From NCBI GenBank assembly GCA_949752735.1, contig OX457051.1, forward strand, positions 833,501-897,500: a stretch of DNA of 64,000 nucleotides. Reading direction: 5' to 3'. This DNA comes from Lumbricus terrestris (lineage: Eukaryota > Annelida > Clitellata > Crassiclitellata > Lumbricidae). Under the pieces are notes generated by a model. That model had not been told where the DNA came from. It was given only the letters and a program-made list of their open reading frames with translations, and ran no database searches. Positions 19,858 through 30,188 of this stretch are shown here, piece after piece. Numbering within the stretch: position 1 is the first letter of the stretch; the number at the start of each line of letters is the position of its first letter. The position numbers and the translations under genes were made by a program.

Positions 19858-20435
19858 GTGGATGAGATCGAACATCAACGACAGATGCCACTTTCAGCGA
19901 ACCACAATGTCTGCGGTTGTGAATGCGCGGCGTTGCACAATGAACTTGTCTTTGGCAGAGGAGGAGAAAAGACCAACCTGCCTGGCCCAACCGACCTAGC
20001 AGAAGTGTTTGTCAGAGAAAAGTCTTGCGGATGGCCGCTCTTGGTCGCTTCAAACACAGCATGGTATGCAGCTCCAAAGCAACAGAACTTTTGAGGATGT
20101 GTCGTCCTGCTTGGGAGCCAATACAGAGATGCTGGACAATTAGAGCAATTCTTTGGAGAATTGGCAAAATTTTCCAAATCCAATACAAGCGTCGTAGGTT
20201 GCATATGATGACATGTACTAAGCAGACAATGAGCAACAGCGACGCAGACGCATATTGCCACCATTGCGAGAGGGATCAGTCTGCGGGCTGTGGATCAGCG
20301 GACCATCGTGCGTTGAAGCTCAGCGAATGCTATGCGTGTATGTCAAAGATCATAGAAAATGGCGGGTCGGATATGACAACGAACCCGTCGTGCTCCAAAT
20401 ATAACAGACCGTACCTGGAGATCTGGGCAGACTGA
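19858..20435 (+). CDS. Cysteine-bearing ORF pair, unrecognised
   Basis: The frame 19858-20094 (78 codons) has C-G-C-E-C near its middle. An overlapping frame, most plausible from the ATG near 20210, encodes C-x2-C-x6-C, then C-x2-C and a final C, a possible small zinc-binding domain (YCHHCERDQSAGC, ECYACM). The two are in different phases. I do not recognise either and cannot tell if a splice or a frameshift links them. Confidence 0.25.
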
Positions 20436-20496
20436 TTTCTCTTCCTCGGCGAACGATTCAAGTCATAGTTACGTCATTGTTTGATCTGCAGCACCT

Positions 20497-20721
20497 GTGG
20501 TGGGACAACCCGTGTCTGCTGGCTGCCATGAAAGCAGCCGGGAACTTTGGATCAGCACGATGCTGGAAGGCGCACCATTGTCGCCGCCGCCGCCGCCACC
20601 ACCACCATCTCCACAATCGTCGCCATCTTCAGAAGGGTACTTCGCTGATGATGAAGTGAGCGGCGACTCCATGTATGTGAACGTAGACGAATCAGAATTC
20701 GTGAAGAATTTTTCCCAGTGA
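20497..20721 (+). CDS. Acidic, proline-rich terminal exon, copy 2
   Basis: A Ser/Pro run (S-P-P-P-P-P-P-P-P-S-P) is followed by EGYFADDEVSGDSMYVNVDE and a hydrophobic end. It aligns with the last half of the exons at 1317 and 25545. The front half (LYFPE...AELQ) is not conserved. It is followed 67 bp later by the first of the 245-bp ORF units. Confidence 0.45.
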   Translation: MVGQPVSAGCHESSRELWISTMLEGAPLSPPPPPPPPSPQSSPSSEGYFADDEVSGDSMYVNVDESEFVKNFSQ

Positions 20722-20787
20722 AGACAACAATCTTTTGCACTTTATAAGAAAAGCCAATTAAACTTCTTATATCTTAAATAGGTAAAC

Positions 20788-20955
20788 ATGCCCTTCGAAT
20801 ACCACATGACGTGCAAAGAGTCAGGATCAAAGAAAAAAATTGATGTCGATTCAAAGGTGGGTCTTATTGCTGTAATTCAACATCGTTTCGATGTGCAGTA
20901 TGACATACTTGTCCAGCAACCATATGAAGATGATTGGCTAGATGTTACGAATTGA
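20788..20955 (+). CDS. 55-aa repeat ORF, unit 1
   Basis: Encodes a 55-residue protein starting MPFEYHMTC, with S-K-K-K-I-D-V-D-S-K-V, then IQHRFDVQYDILVQQPYEDD and stop. It looks like a small alpha/beta fold but matches no family I know. The frame is kept intact in three adjacent units, with changes mostly conservative, which argues that it is or recently was coding. It could be an exon, since the unit has an AG-like boundary before the ATG. Confidence 0.4.
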   Translation: MPFEYHMTCKESGSKKKIDVDSKVGLIAVIQHRFDVQYDILVQQPYEDDWLDVTN

Positions 20956-21032
20956 AAGACCTGAACGAGAGTGGAGAAACTGCACTTTATAAGAAAACCT
21001 AACTCATTTTCTTATATCTTAAAAAGGTAAAC

Positions 21033-21200
21033 ATGCCCTTCAAATACCACATGACGTGCAAAGAGTCAGGATCAAAGAAAAAAATTGATGTCGATTCAAA
21101 GGTGGGTCTTATTGCTGCAATTCAACATCGTTTCGATGTGCAGTATGACATACTTGTCCAGCAACCATATGAAGATGATTGGCTAGATGTTACGAATTGA
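21033..21200 (+). CDS. 55-aa repeat ORF, unit 2
   Basis: Same length and stop as unit 1, with Glu4 changed to Lys and Val29 to Ala. No frame-breaking change is seen. Confidence 0.4.
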   Translation: MPFKYHMTCKESGSKKKIDVDSKVGLIAAIQHRFDVQYDILVQQPYEDDWLDVTN

Positions 21201-21277
21201 AAGACCTGAACGAGAGTGGAGAAACTGCACTTTATAAGAAAAGCTAACTCATTTTCTTATATCTTAAAAAGGTAAAC

Positions 21278-21406
21278 ATGCCCTTCGAATACCACGTGAC
21301 GTGCAAAGAGTCAGGATCAAAGATAAAAATTGATGTCGATTCAAAGGTGGGTCTTATTGCTGCTATTCAACATCGTTTCGATGTGCAGTATGACATGCAA
21401 GCATAG
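21278..21406 (+). CDS. Repeat ORF, unit 3, truncated to 42 aa
   Basis: Identical frame for the first 39 residues except His7 to Val and Lys16 to Ile, then the repeat ends and a short unrelated tail (M-Q-A) reaches a stop. Confidence 0.35.
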   Translation: MPFEYHVTCKESGSKIKIDVDSKVGLIAAIQHRFDVQYDMQA

Positions 21407-21410
21407 AAAG

Positions 21411-22432
21411 CAGCGGCAGGGGAAAGCACTGTGGTTAAGCATACCCTTGTTTGTCTGCCTAGGTGTATGCGTGAATATTAGAGTGCTTTGTACAATGCCT
21501 GTAGAGTGAACGAGATGCTCTATAAATTTATGCGATTTATAATGAGAATTTCAAAAATTGATCTTTGAAATGCAAGTCTTACATATTTAAAGATTCTGTC
21601 ATATACTTTGCAGAAAGCGAATTCACAGTGTATATTAATTTGGGCAACTGCTCAATGGCAGATGCTATGGCAATGATATGGATCGCAGCAGACTTGATTT
21701 GCGGACATAATTGGAGACGTGTCACAAGACGATGAGGCGAGTTTGGAAGAACTAAACTTTCAGTGCTATGTCAGTGGAGGACCATTCGAGTCTCAAGAAG
21801 AAGACTCAAATACGGAGGATGAGGCCAAAGAAGAATATTCTTCAGCAAACAAATACACTTATGATATCTACAATGAACTTCTTTTTATATAAATAATTTT
21901 TGAACTTTCAAGAAATAGAACATTTCGAATTATCAATTTGGTCAACTACACATGCTGTGGCAATGGTATGATTCGCTTCAAACTTGACTGCAAACATAGT
22001 TGGAGACGTGTCACAAGATGAAAGTGTGGAGGTGATAGTGGAAGAAGTGAACCTTCAGTAACCTACGTTACTGGAGAACCATTCGACCCACAAAAAGAAG
22101 AAATCATAGAAGAAAATTCTTCAGCGGAACTTCTTTTTTATACAATTTCATAGCAGTGAAAAGAAGTAGAATGTAATTGGTGTAGAATTAAAATAAAATT
22201 TTCCTCACATGATGTCTGTCAATGTAGACTACTTGTAAGTTTTAAAATAAAGCTCTCATATATAGAAATTGTATGGAAATATCTTATTTGCATCGCTAGA
22301 TAAATGAATCCATTGGCAAGTCGTTCATTCAAAGTATGGTGTTCGAGCGCTTCAGTTTAAATACACATATAAAATAATTGTCATGTGCATAGTAAGTCAT
22401 ATGAGTAGCTCATATGCGTGTGGAAGATTCCG
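21411..22432 (+). pseudogene. Two tandem, decayed acidic segments
   Basis: The stretches about 21640-21892 and 21945-22153 align: GGAGACGTGTCACAAGA, then an acidic region, then AATTCTTCAGC and a CTTCTTTTTATA end. The first can be read as D-V-S-Q-D-D-E-A-S-L-E-E-L ... E-D-E-A-K-E-E-Y without a start codon; the second has an early stop. They look like two copies of another acidic terminal exon. The rest of the interval is AT-rich spacer. Confidence 0.35.
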
Positions 22433-22800
22433 GAGTCACTTAGCAATGGCTAGCTTTAACCCTGGTAGTTAGGTGCTACAGCCATTTCACAAGTGCTGTA
22501 AACCATATTCTCTGCATTGTCAATAATTCTTAGTGGCAACACATGAACGAGTGCCTTTGCCGTTGCAGATTATGTGCTCCTGCCCGATCGATTACAACCG
22601 TTGGAGTCGTTCGTGGACGCTGGCGTCTGTTGCTGGAAGCTATGCAGCGATTGATAACGGTTGGAGGGATGCAATAGAGGTGCTCGGCCTGGTTGACGAA
22701 TCGAGAGCACCTTTTCGAAGAGGTTTCGACATTACTTTCACCTACGCATGTATCCTAAGTCTATATATCTATATAAAGACGTTGGTGAATGCGGTTCATA
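22433..22800 (+). other. SVAGSYAAI exon copy with upstream intron-like sequence
   Basis: The part from GGCTAGCTTTAACCCTGGTA to GCCGTTGCAG aligns with 37143-37258, including its non-coding part, and ends in an acceptor-like TTGCAG at about 22568. The following frame reads A-S-V-A-G-S-Y-A-A-I-D-N-G-W-R-D. In the 37 kb copy the exon continues into an Ala-rich end like module A, here it does not. Confidence 0.4.
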
Positions 22801-22813
22801 AACAGTCGGCAAC

Positions 22814-23178
22814 ATGGAGAAGCACGTCGTCTGCTGTTGTCCTGGGTGTGGACAAGTCTACGTGGGAGTCCAAGCGCAAAGCCGCCTGTGGCGTCACGAA
22901 CAACGCTGTCACAGTCCCAAGATTCGTCGGGTCGAAAGCGTCTCGACCGCCCCTGCAGCACTGGGGTCGGCGGTCTTTTCCTCTACCTTGGGATCCGGAA
23001 CTCTGCCTGCAGTCCTGCCCGCCAGCGACGCCGTGACCATTCCGGATGCGCTCGAAACAATCGAGTTTCCGGACAAAACTCCGCTGGGCTTCGACGAAAC
23101 CTTCTGATAGACGTTCCTGACCCGGTCTTGGACGAGATTTTGGGTCTGACCTCGTCCGATGTATATGAAATTAGATAA
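22814..23178 (+). CDS. Small C2HC zinc-finger protein with acidic tail
   Basis: From the ATG at 22814 the frame encodes 97 residues. Residues 5-30 contain C-P-G-C ... R-H-E-Q-R-C, i.e. C-x2-C-x15-H-x3-C, a C2HC-like finger. The middle is Ser/Ala/Pro-rich. The end (DALETIEFPDKTPLGFDETF) is acidic with spaced hydrophobics. The frame stops at 23107, but an overlapping frame continues the same style (LIDVPDPVLDEILGL, then SSDVYEI) to 23178, so a one-base shift may have shortened it. A short finger plus acidic/hydrophobic tail suggests a transcription regulator; this is inference. Not recognised as a named family. Confidence 0.4.
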
Positions 23179-23480
23179 TTCAGAATGGGATGATACGATG
23201 GAGTGATTTAGTATGTTTTCGCTGATGAACTTCTTTGCACCATAACATATATATTTCTAAATAAAAAGACAAATATAAATTTTTGTCATCGTAAGCTTAG
23301 ATTGTTTAGAGCATTCTATACACAGAAATATCATGTTATAGGTACGAATACAAGCACACATTGCGACATCTTGTGAGCTGAAAATTGTATGTGAATTATT
23401 TGGACTTGGACGCATGAGAAAGGTCGTGCGTATATATATACTTAAGACTTTACGCGCACATTAAAGCTACGTATAGGCAT
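23179..23480. other. AT-rich spacer
   Basis: No gene or repeat seen. Confidence 0.5.
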
Positions 23481-23488
23481 ATTGGACG

Positions 23489-23917
23489 ATGACTCCATTT
23501 ACTGGAAGGTTCAGCCTGGAAGTACGAGACTTGGTTCGCTCTTCGTGGCAGAGTCCTGGAAGAGATGAGGGCCTTGCATGGCATAGAAAAGAGAGTGAAT
23601 TTTGCAAAACCTTCAGCCAAGCTTGGCCAGCGCCCATTCCAAACTGGGACGACGTTGCCGCATGCATTGCGGCAGGGAATGAGGCAGACAATAGGTTTTG
23701 GACGAAGATACATCCTCTTCGTGAACTGTACGCACCTGTGCGTGAACTTGCAGAGAAAGCTCCAAGCTATTCGATGGAGAGAGCTCTCACCGATTACACT
23801 AGCAAGAGCTCGGTCGCAGGAACAGCTGCCAAAGACGCCTTCCTCCGTAGCTCGGAGAAGGAATTCTTTGAAACGTTTCGGCATAATTGTCAGGTATGTA
23901 GAGTTGTACAAACATAG
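23489..23917 (+). CDS. Module A copy 3, longest open copy of the PLRELY subtype
   Basis: A single 142-codon frame runs F-C-K-T-F-S-Q-A-W-P-A-P-I-P-N-W-D-D-V-A-A-C-I-A-A, then HPLRELYAPVRELAEKA, S-M-E-R-A-L-T-D-Y, KSSVAGTAAKDAFLRSSEK, E-F-F-E-T-F. Thus the C-terminal part of one module is followed directly by the N-terminal part of the next, which indicates the parent protein held modules in tandem. The frame ends at a stop after an intron-like GGTATGTA. Function unknown; predicted mainly helical from its Ala/Leu/Glu content. Confidence 0.45.
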   Translation: MTPFTGRFSLEVRDLVRSSWQSPGRDEGLAWHRKESEFCKTFSQAWPAPIPNWDDVAACIAAGNEADNRFWTKIHPLRELYAPVRELAEKAPSYSMERALTDYTSKSSVAGTAAKDAFLRSSEKEFFETFRHNCQVCRVVQT

Positions 23918-23929
23918 CTTTTGCACCAA

Positions 23930-24746
23930 GAAGTAGAAGACGAAGAATAAGATTGAGTATATTCGCTAAAGCAATTGCTACGACATATTCAGAACCTATG
24001 AGGTATACTGCAATATTATTGACAATTTAAAGCTCTTTGAAATTTTACTCTAATTAATGCCAATCGCAGAGTTCGATATTCAGACAGCAGTGCACTCAAT
24101 GATCCCACTTTGAGCGGATGTCAAAGAGAGCATGCTCTGAGAAGCAGGACCTTTCAAGGAAGTAAACAGTTTTCCGTTAAATTCGCCTGCATGTGGTTGG
24201 ATATAGATGTAAAAGAGGGCTCAAGGATATGCACTATGGACCACATAATGACACTATAGATCGACTAAAATGGTGATAATTATCTCTTGTCCTAATAGAA
24301 TAACCGTGATATGGAGCAGATATGCATAGCCCGAAAAGGACAGTGTGGGAAATAGTTTCGCAGAAACGAGCTCGGAAGTCATAGGGTCATTGCACCAAAG
24401 GGTCTTCATATCCTCTTCATTCAGTTCATTCTGCACAGCCGCATCATGATCTTAATGATGCATGACAGACCGCGCATCAGGAACGGGTGAAGCCGGATAA
24501 TATGCCACTAGCCAGGCTCAGACAGAGAGAGAGAGAGAGAGAGACCCCTCGAAATCCTTCAGTCTCTGAGCATGAGGATATTGATAGTGATGGCATATTA
24601 CAATGCTGGACCTTATGAAGAAATTTTGTTTGATGGCAATTCAAAGGGGACCCAATTTTCAAAGCCGCTGCCCCCACACACACAATCGTGCATAAATACT
24701 GGTGAGTATACTTTAGAATAGCATATGAAATTTTTCGTTACACATC
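23930..24746. other. Spacer
   Basis: Contains a (GA)n run at 24521-24542. Short minus-strand frames have no recognisable content. Confidence 0.5.
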
Positions 24747-25802
24747 ATGTCTGACTCTGAAAATGTTGTGCTATGCGAGGCTGATACTACAGAAGACGCG
24801 TTTCATATTGAAACTGCGACGCCGCGTCACATGGCGATGCAAGCTGCTGAATGGGCGAGTATTACTGAAGAGGACGATTGCATGGACTGCGACCAAGAAA
24901 TGCCGGCCAGTCAAAATTATGCAAATACAGAAGTGGCGAGTGCGTCAGCTGCGAGAGGTGCATGTGTAGTGTGTGGTTAGTGAAATAATATTTCTTTTAA
25001 AATGGTCATTAATTTTTTTTTCTACAAAATGTAATTGAATTATTGTAAAAAGATAGAATGAGAAAATTCATAAATCTATAACATATGTTGTCGCGCGTAT
25101 ACATTATTTTAGCGCACATGGGAAATAATTGATATTCTGTGCATTTATTGAAAAGGATGGTAAAATCTTAAAATCAATTCATAAAGAAGATCTATAATCA
25201 TATAAAATGTTGACTTACATTCATATAAAATTTTGACTTACATTCTTTCTATAATGATTATGCGACTGAGACGTATTGCCAATATCTTTTTGGGTTGTCT
25301 TTATTGCATCTAGCAGAAATCTTTTCTCGGCCACCATCATCTGCAGATCCTAGATCATAACATGCCTGGTCCAAATAATTCATACACTTCATTAGATTTG
25401 TAATAGCATAATTATTTCACACTTTTTATTTTTGTTTGGTAATGCTTTTACACTGCAGATGAGACAAGAGAAGCCGTGACCTCATCGACTGACATGCTGT
25501 GGAGCAGTGCGTGGACCTGTGTGAATCATGATGTGGATGGCGTGCTTCTACGAAGTCTCTACTTCCCAGAACATGCCTGGACCTTCCTCCAAAATCCATT
25601 AACAAGTGCGGAACTCCAGGCTATTCTGGACGAGGACGTGGCATCTTTGGAGGCTCTGGCGCTGACGACGCCGCCGCCTCCACCAAATTCACCTCAAGGA
25701 TGGGTTTCAGAGGATGATTATATGGGTGATGATGAATGTAGTGACAATTCATTATATGTGAATGTTGGTGATGATGAATATATTTTTGATGCATCACCAT
25801 GA
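24747..25802 (+). CDS. Probable two-exon gene for an acidic protein (exons 24747-24957, 25459-25802)
   Basis: Exon 1 starts at an ATG (M-S-D-S-E-N-V-V) and is acidic. A candidate donor GAG|GTGCAT follows at 24957/24958. Exon 2 starts after CACTGCAG at 25459 and joins in frame (phase 1) to give A-R-D-E-T-R-E-A. It carries LLRSLYFPEHAW, a P-L-T-S-A-E-L-Q-A-I-L-D-E-D-V helix, a Pro run and a final acidic/aromatic stretch with D-D-Y-M and Y-V-N-V-x-D-D-E-Y-I-F. The joined frame is 184 residues with no stop. AATAAA lies at 25823. Exon 2 has relatives at 1317 and 20497, and the phase and Asp-Glu-Thr start match the exon at 46372. The donor is my choice among several GTs. Function unknown; the tail resembles an activation domain. 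Confidence 0.5.
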
Positions 25803-25822
25803 AGACAATGAAGAAATAATAT

Positions 25823-25828
25823 AATAAA
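25823..25828 (+). promoter_or_regulatory. Poly(A) signal of the acidic two-exon gene
   Basis: AATAAA 20 bases after the stop, conserved with the copy at 1608. Confidence 0.55.
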
Positions 25829-26284
25829 AAGTATAAAATATCATTTGTTTTCTATATTTACAATATTCAGAAGTGGATGATAATTTGTGTTCAAAACATA
25901 TTCTCTGTAATATTTCTCATGCATTGATAGAATGAGGCTTCTTCTTCATGCAAATGCTATGATTGTGCAGTTGCTTTAGCGAATATACTCAATCTTATTC
26001 TTCGTCTTCTACTTCTTGGTGCAAAAGCTATGTTTGTACAACTCTACATACCTGACAATTATGTAAAAAGTGCTCTGTCGCATGTACGTGCAGAAGAGAA
26101 TTACACAGTTTACAGGCCAACCACATCAATAATTAATAAATCGCTTGCTTGTTCACTACAGAGAGATAGAGACTTGTGTGCAGAAGCAAAAGCGCTGCTA
26201 TAGGTATTCAGACTTGCCATGCAAATTATAACTTCGGTAAAGAAGGTGACAATGAAATTTACAAAATATCTTTTGAATCTGCAG

Positions 26285-27060
26285 GCTGGAGAGAAGAATA
26301 TAGCAAGGGAGAAGAAGATGGAGAGAAGAATATGATGAGAAGATGGTGAGGGAGAAGGAATTGGTGAGAAGATGGTGAGGGAGAAGGAGTTGGTGAGGGA
26401 GAAGGGGTTGGTGAGAAGATGGGGAGAAGGAGTTGGTGATGGAGAAGGAGCTGGTGAGAAGATGGTGAGAAGGTGTTGGTGAGAAGAATATGATGAGAAG
26501 ATGGCGAGGGAGAAGGAGTTGGTGAGGGAGAAGGAGCTGGTGAGAAGGTGTTGGTGAGAAGAATATGATGAGAAGATGGCGAGGGGGAAGGAGCTGGTGA
26601 GGGAGAAGGAGCTGGTGAGAAGGTGTTGGTGAGAAGAATATGATGAGAAGATGGCTAGGGAGAAGGAGTTGGTGAGGGAGAAGGACTTGGTGAGAAGATG
26701 GTGAGAAGATGGTGAGGGAGAAGGAGTTGGTGAGAAGATGGGGAGAAGGAGTTGGTGAAGGAGAAGGAGCTGGTGAGAAGATGGTGAGTAGGCGTTGGTG
26801 AGAAGAATATGATGAGAAGATGGCGAGGGAGAAGGAGTTGGTGAGGGAGAAGGAATTGGTGAGAAGATGGTGAGGGAGAAGAATATGATGAGAAGATGCT
26901 GAGGGAGTTGGTGAGAAGATGGTGAGGGAGAAGAATATGATGAGAAGATGGCGAGGGAGAAGGGGTTGGTGAGAAGATGGGGAGAAGGCGTTGGTGATGG
27001 AGAAGGAGCTGGTGAGAAGATGGTGAGAAGGCGTTGGTGAGAAGGAGTTGGTGAGAAGAA
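26285..27060. repeat. Long purine-only minisatellite
   Basis: About 775 bp of GAGAAGATGGTGAGGGAGAA and GGAGTTGGTGAG-type units combined into higher-order blocks of roughly 70-100 bp, often ending AGAATATGATGAGAAGATGG. One strand is almost free of C. It occupies the same place as the shorter 2035-2450 array. Confidence 0.95.
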
Positions 27061-28009
27061 ATTGCTGGGTGAAGAATCTTAGGTGAAGAGAAGAATCTTA
27101 GGCTGAGAATCTTAGGAAAGGATTTGGGGAGAGATAGATAGACGATATAAATTTATCAAATCGCTGGTGGTCATATTGCTCGAGTTTTAGTACTCTTGTT
27201 CATTGCTTAAAAATATTCTGCCACCGAATCTATAGAGCAATTGACTATGTATACTTCTGCTGTACAGCTCGACATCTGTGTAGTGCGCCACTCTTTGCGA
27301 GGCTCTGATTGGATATGTATGAAGCCTTACCACATGACAGACAGCTATAGCGCACGCTCTGTGAAGTGATGCACCCTATGAGTCCCTAGTGTGTGTGGCC
27401 ATTCTGATTGGTTATTGATAGTACATTTGCAGTAATTTTGGCTAGGACCAATCACGAAGGAGTTTCAAGAAATGCTGGTCTGTGTCAGGTGCATATAGGA
27501 AGTGATAATAAGTTTTCACACTGATCGTTAAGTTGGAAGACGTGAAACGCATTTAAAGAACTCCTGGGTATGACAATCGTGCGCACCCAAACACAATTTA
27601 AAACTATATAGGCCTAATCACAAACAGAGCATGTATTTCCAAAGTTGCCAAGACAAGATATAATTTATAGTTATGCTATAGCGTTTGTGCTGCAATGCAT
27701 CGTCTGAGTATGTGTATAGCGGCTTCATATTTGCTAAGTAAAAATGCCTGGTCGAGAATTTTTAGCTAATATCACCAGAAATATTATAACAGAATTTACA
27801 ACAACTTTGCCAACGTCTTTGAATGATATGGAGAAGAAAGAATTGTCTGTAACGGAGAGAGTGCTGCATGGTTAGCGAGAATGCTGTGGATTTTTTGCGT
27901 GTGTTGCACACAACAGAGCATATCTGTGGCTAGGTGTCTGTCTCTCTACGTGCGAACGAATATTATAATGCTGGGCTTCTAACTGCATATTCATAGCCAA
28001 CTGTGTGGG
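27061..28009. other. Non-coding part of duplicated segment, copy 2
   Basis: Aligns with 2440-3365. Small indels break the short frame seen in copy 1. Nothing else supported. Confidence 0.5.
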
Positions 28010-28226
28010 TTGGCGGCCGAGTGGTTAGAGCGCTCGAACTGTAAGACGGAGAGTGCGGGTTCGATCGCCGTCCGAGGCAGCCGCTGTGTATGAAGCTTGA
28101 ACAAGTTCTTCACTCACAATTGCTCTGCAATACAATTGCAATTGCTCCGTTGAGGCTTGTGTATAGTTATGAGCTTTGTAAGGATGGCAATATCAAATTT
28201 CAGTTGTAATGTATTGTATTGTATAG
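28010..28226 (+). repeat. tRNA-derived SINE, copy 2
   Basis: Near-identical head and body to 3366-3583, with tail TTGTATTGTATTGTATAG one unit longer. It lies at the same place in the duplicated segment, so it was present before the duplication. Confidence 0.6.
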
Positions 28227-30188
28227 TCCAACAGATGCAGCAAAAGCAGAAGAAGAAAATTCGCCTCATAGTGTGTGTGGTAGGCACTGTTTGTCTGTAT
28301 GTTTTCGTCTATTATAATAGCAGCTTTTCAGGCGCGCGGCCTGACTCCTGTAACTGCAGCTGATGCTGCCGCTGCCTAAGAAGATGAAAATTCCCTGTCG
28401 ACTTGTGTGGGTTGGTCGAGATGTGTGCCAATGTCTGCAAGAGATCTTGAGTGTGATGTTTGTCTGTGTGCTCATATCTATTACAGTGATGGGTTTTTCA
28501 ATGCATGCCCATTGACTGACTGCTGCATTAGAAGAGCGAAAAGAAATTCTTCTACAGAAAGGGCTGGGGTGGGGGAATGTTTGCCGGTGTATGCCAATCT
28601 CTGCTGCGGTTGGCCGGCTAAGTAAGCTTGCTTGTCTGTGTGCATATGTGCGTTGCACAATTCTTACTGTTACATGTCGCAATGGCACCGCTCGGGGAAA
28701 ATACCCATGACTAAGCATCATACGTGGCCGCAGCAGCCGCAGATGGCGAAAATCAGCTGATGAAGCGTGCGTGGGGCTGGGGGTGGGGGTCTCCCATATG
28801 AGTCAATTCATAAAACACGCCAGTCATTTGTGGGTGGGGTAGGGATTGGCGCAGGCGCTGCTGATGTCAGCCAATTAGTGATGAGTCATAAAACCATAAG
28901 TGTTCCAGCTTTTTCCCTTTGATGTTCCAGCTTTTCCCTTTGATGTTCCAGGTTTTGGAACAATAGATTTTTCCCGCCGTTTTGGAAAAGCCATATGTAT
29001 ACTACTAATGAAGTATCATCAACAAGCGATGGTTATAATATAACACCTAGTACATATAGCAGTGGAAATGTACATACTGAAGAAGAATTAGATGTAGAAC
29101 AAGAAGAACGTGAAGATGTTGACGTTGGAAAAGAAGAGATCAAGCATGGTGCATCGCTGTTTGGATTGGATAAACTAATGAAACTGTACTTCATAATGCA
29201 GATGGCATACCCAATTGGGTAATCCTGTAGTTTAGCGTCGTTATTTTTTTTCAAGTAATTTCCCCCCGATAATCCCGCACTTTCAATATGACGTCAACGC
29301 ATGACGTAAATCAGCCATTTTGTTTGAATAACTTCATTACAAAACTTACTTCAGTGTTAGCCTATAACATGGCAGGACCACAACGGCGTAATAGAAATGT
29401 GGTAAATATTGTGCCGAACAACGAAGTTATGACTTCCTTCGACATTCGGAACGAGGAAGTGTGGCGTTTAGCAACGTTGCTTCCGGAAATATCGGACACG
29501 GAGTCAGCCCTTCAATGGTGTGCACGACGCCGTCTAATCAAGAATGGCATGTCGTGTGGCGTGTGTCAGCAGCAATGCAAACTGCACCTGTACAGCCATG
29601 GTGTTGACGGCTGCAGATGGGCCTGCGAAGGATGTGGATTTCGTAAATCAGTACGTGAAGGTTCTTTTTTCGCCCGTAGTCATCTGCGTTTGGAACAAAT
29701 TCTTATAATGATTTACTGCTGGTGTTGTGACATGCCGCAGTCGCAGATGATGCGTGAATCAAAGGCGAATGAGAAAACTGCGGTTGACTGGAGCAATTTT
29801 ATGCGCGAGGAGTGCGAGAAATGGATCGAAGGTCATTCCGGAGAAATCGGCGGCATGGATGATAACGGCGACCCAATAGTAGTGGAAATTGATGAATCAA
29901 AATACTTTCATAGGAAATTTCATCGTGGCCAATGGTTGATTGATTGATTGAGTTTAACGGCACTTCAGCACATAATTGGCTATTTCGTGCCTTAACATGA
30001 TTTTGAAACTGCTTTGTTTATTTTATACTGAAAACGTTTGGAGTCGATAAATAGGATAAACTTTAAAAAAAAGAGCAATCTGAGCATCACAAGTAAAATT
30101 AATAAATTAGGTTAAAACACGTTAAAGTTTAGGTCACCATTAAATATTTCATAAACTAGAAATCATATCTATTTAAAATCTTCCAACA

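Larger units (their letters stand above)
20722..21410. repeat. 245-bp tandem repeat, almost three units
   Basis: Units begin near 20735, 20980 and 21225, with ATGs at 20788, 21033 and 21278, exactly 245 bp apart. Unit 3 is cut short at about 21393. Units differ by few substitutions. Each contains a short intact ORF in the same place, and each ORF is preceded by CTTATATCTTAAA-AGGTAAAC. Confidence 0.95.
25545..28995. repeat. Paralogous duplicated segment, copy 2 (partner 1317-4535)
   Basis: Collinear with copy 1 through exon, 3' flank, minisatellite, SINE and GC-rich block. The homology ends near 28995, where the acidic ORF that hosts the Merlin element begins. Confidence 0.85.

Noticed and set aside
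26285..27060. CRISPR array
   Set aside because: Units are contiguous and degenerate with no unique spacers, in a eukaryotic context.
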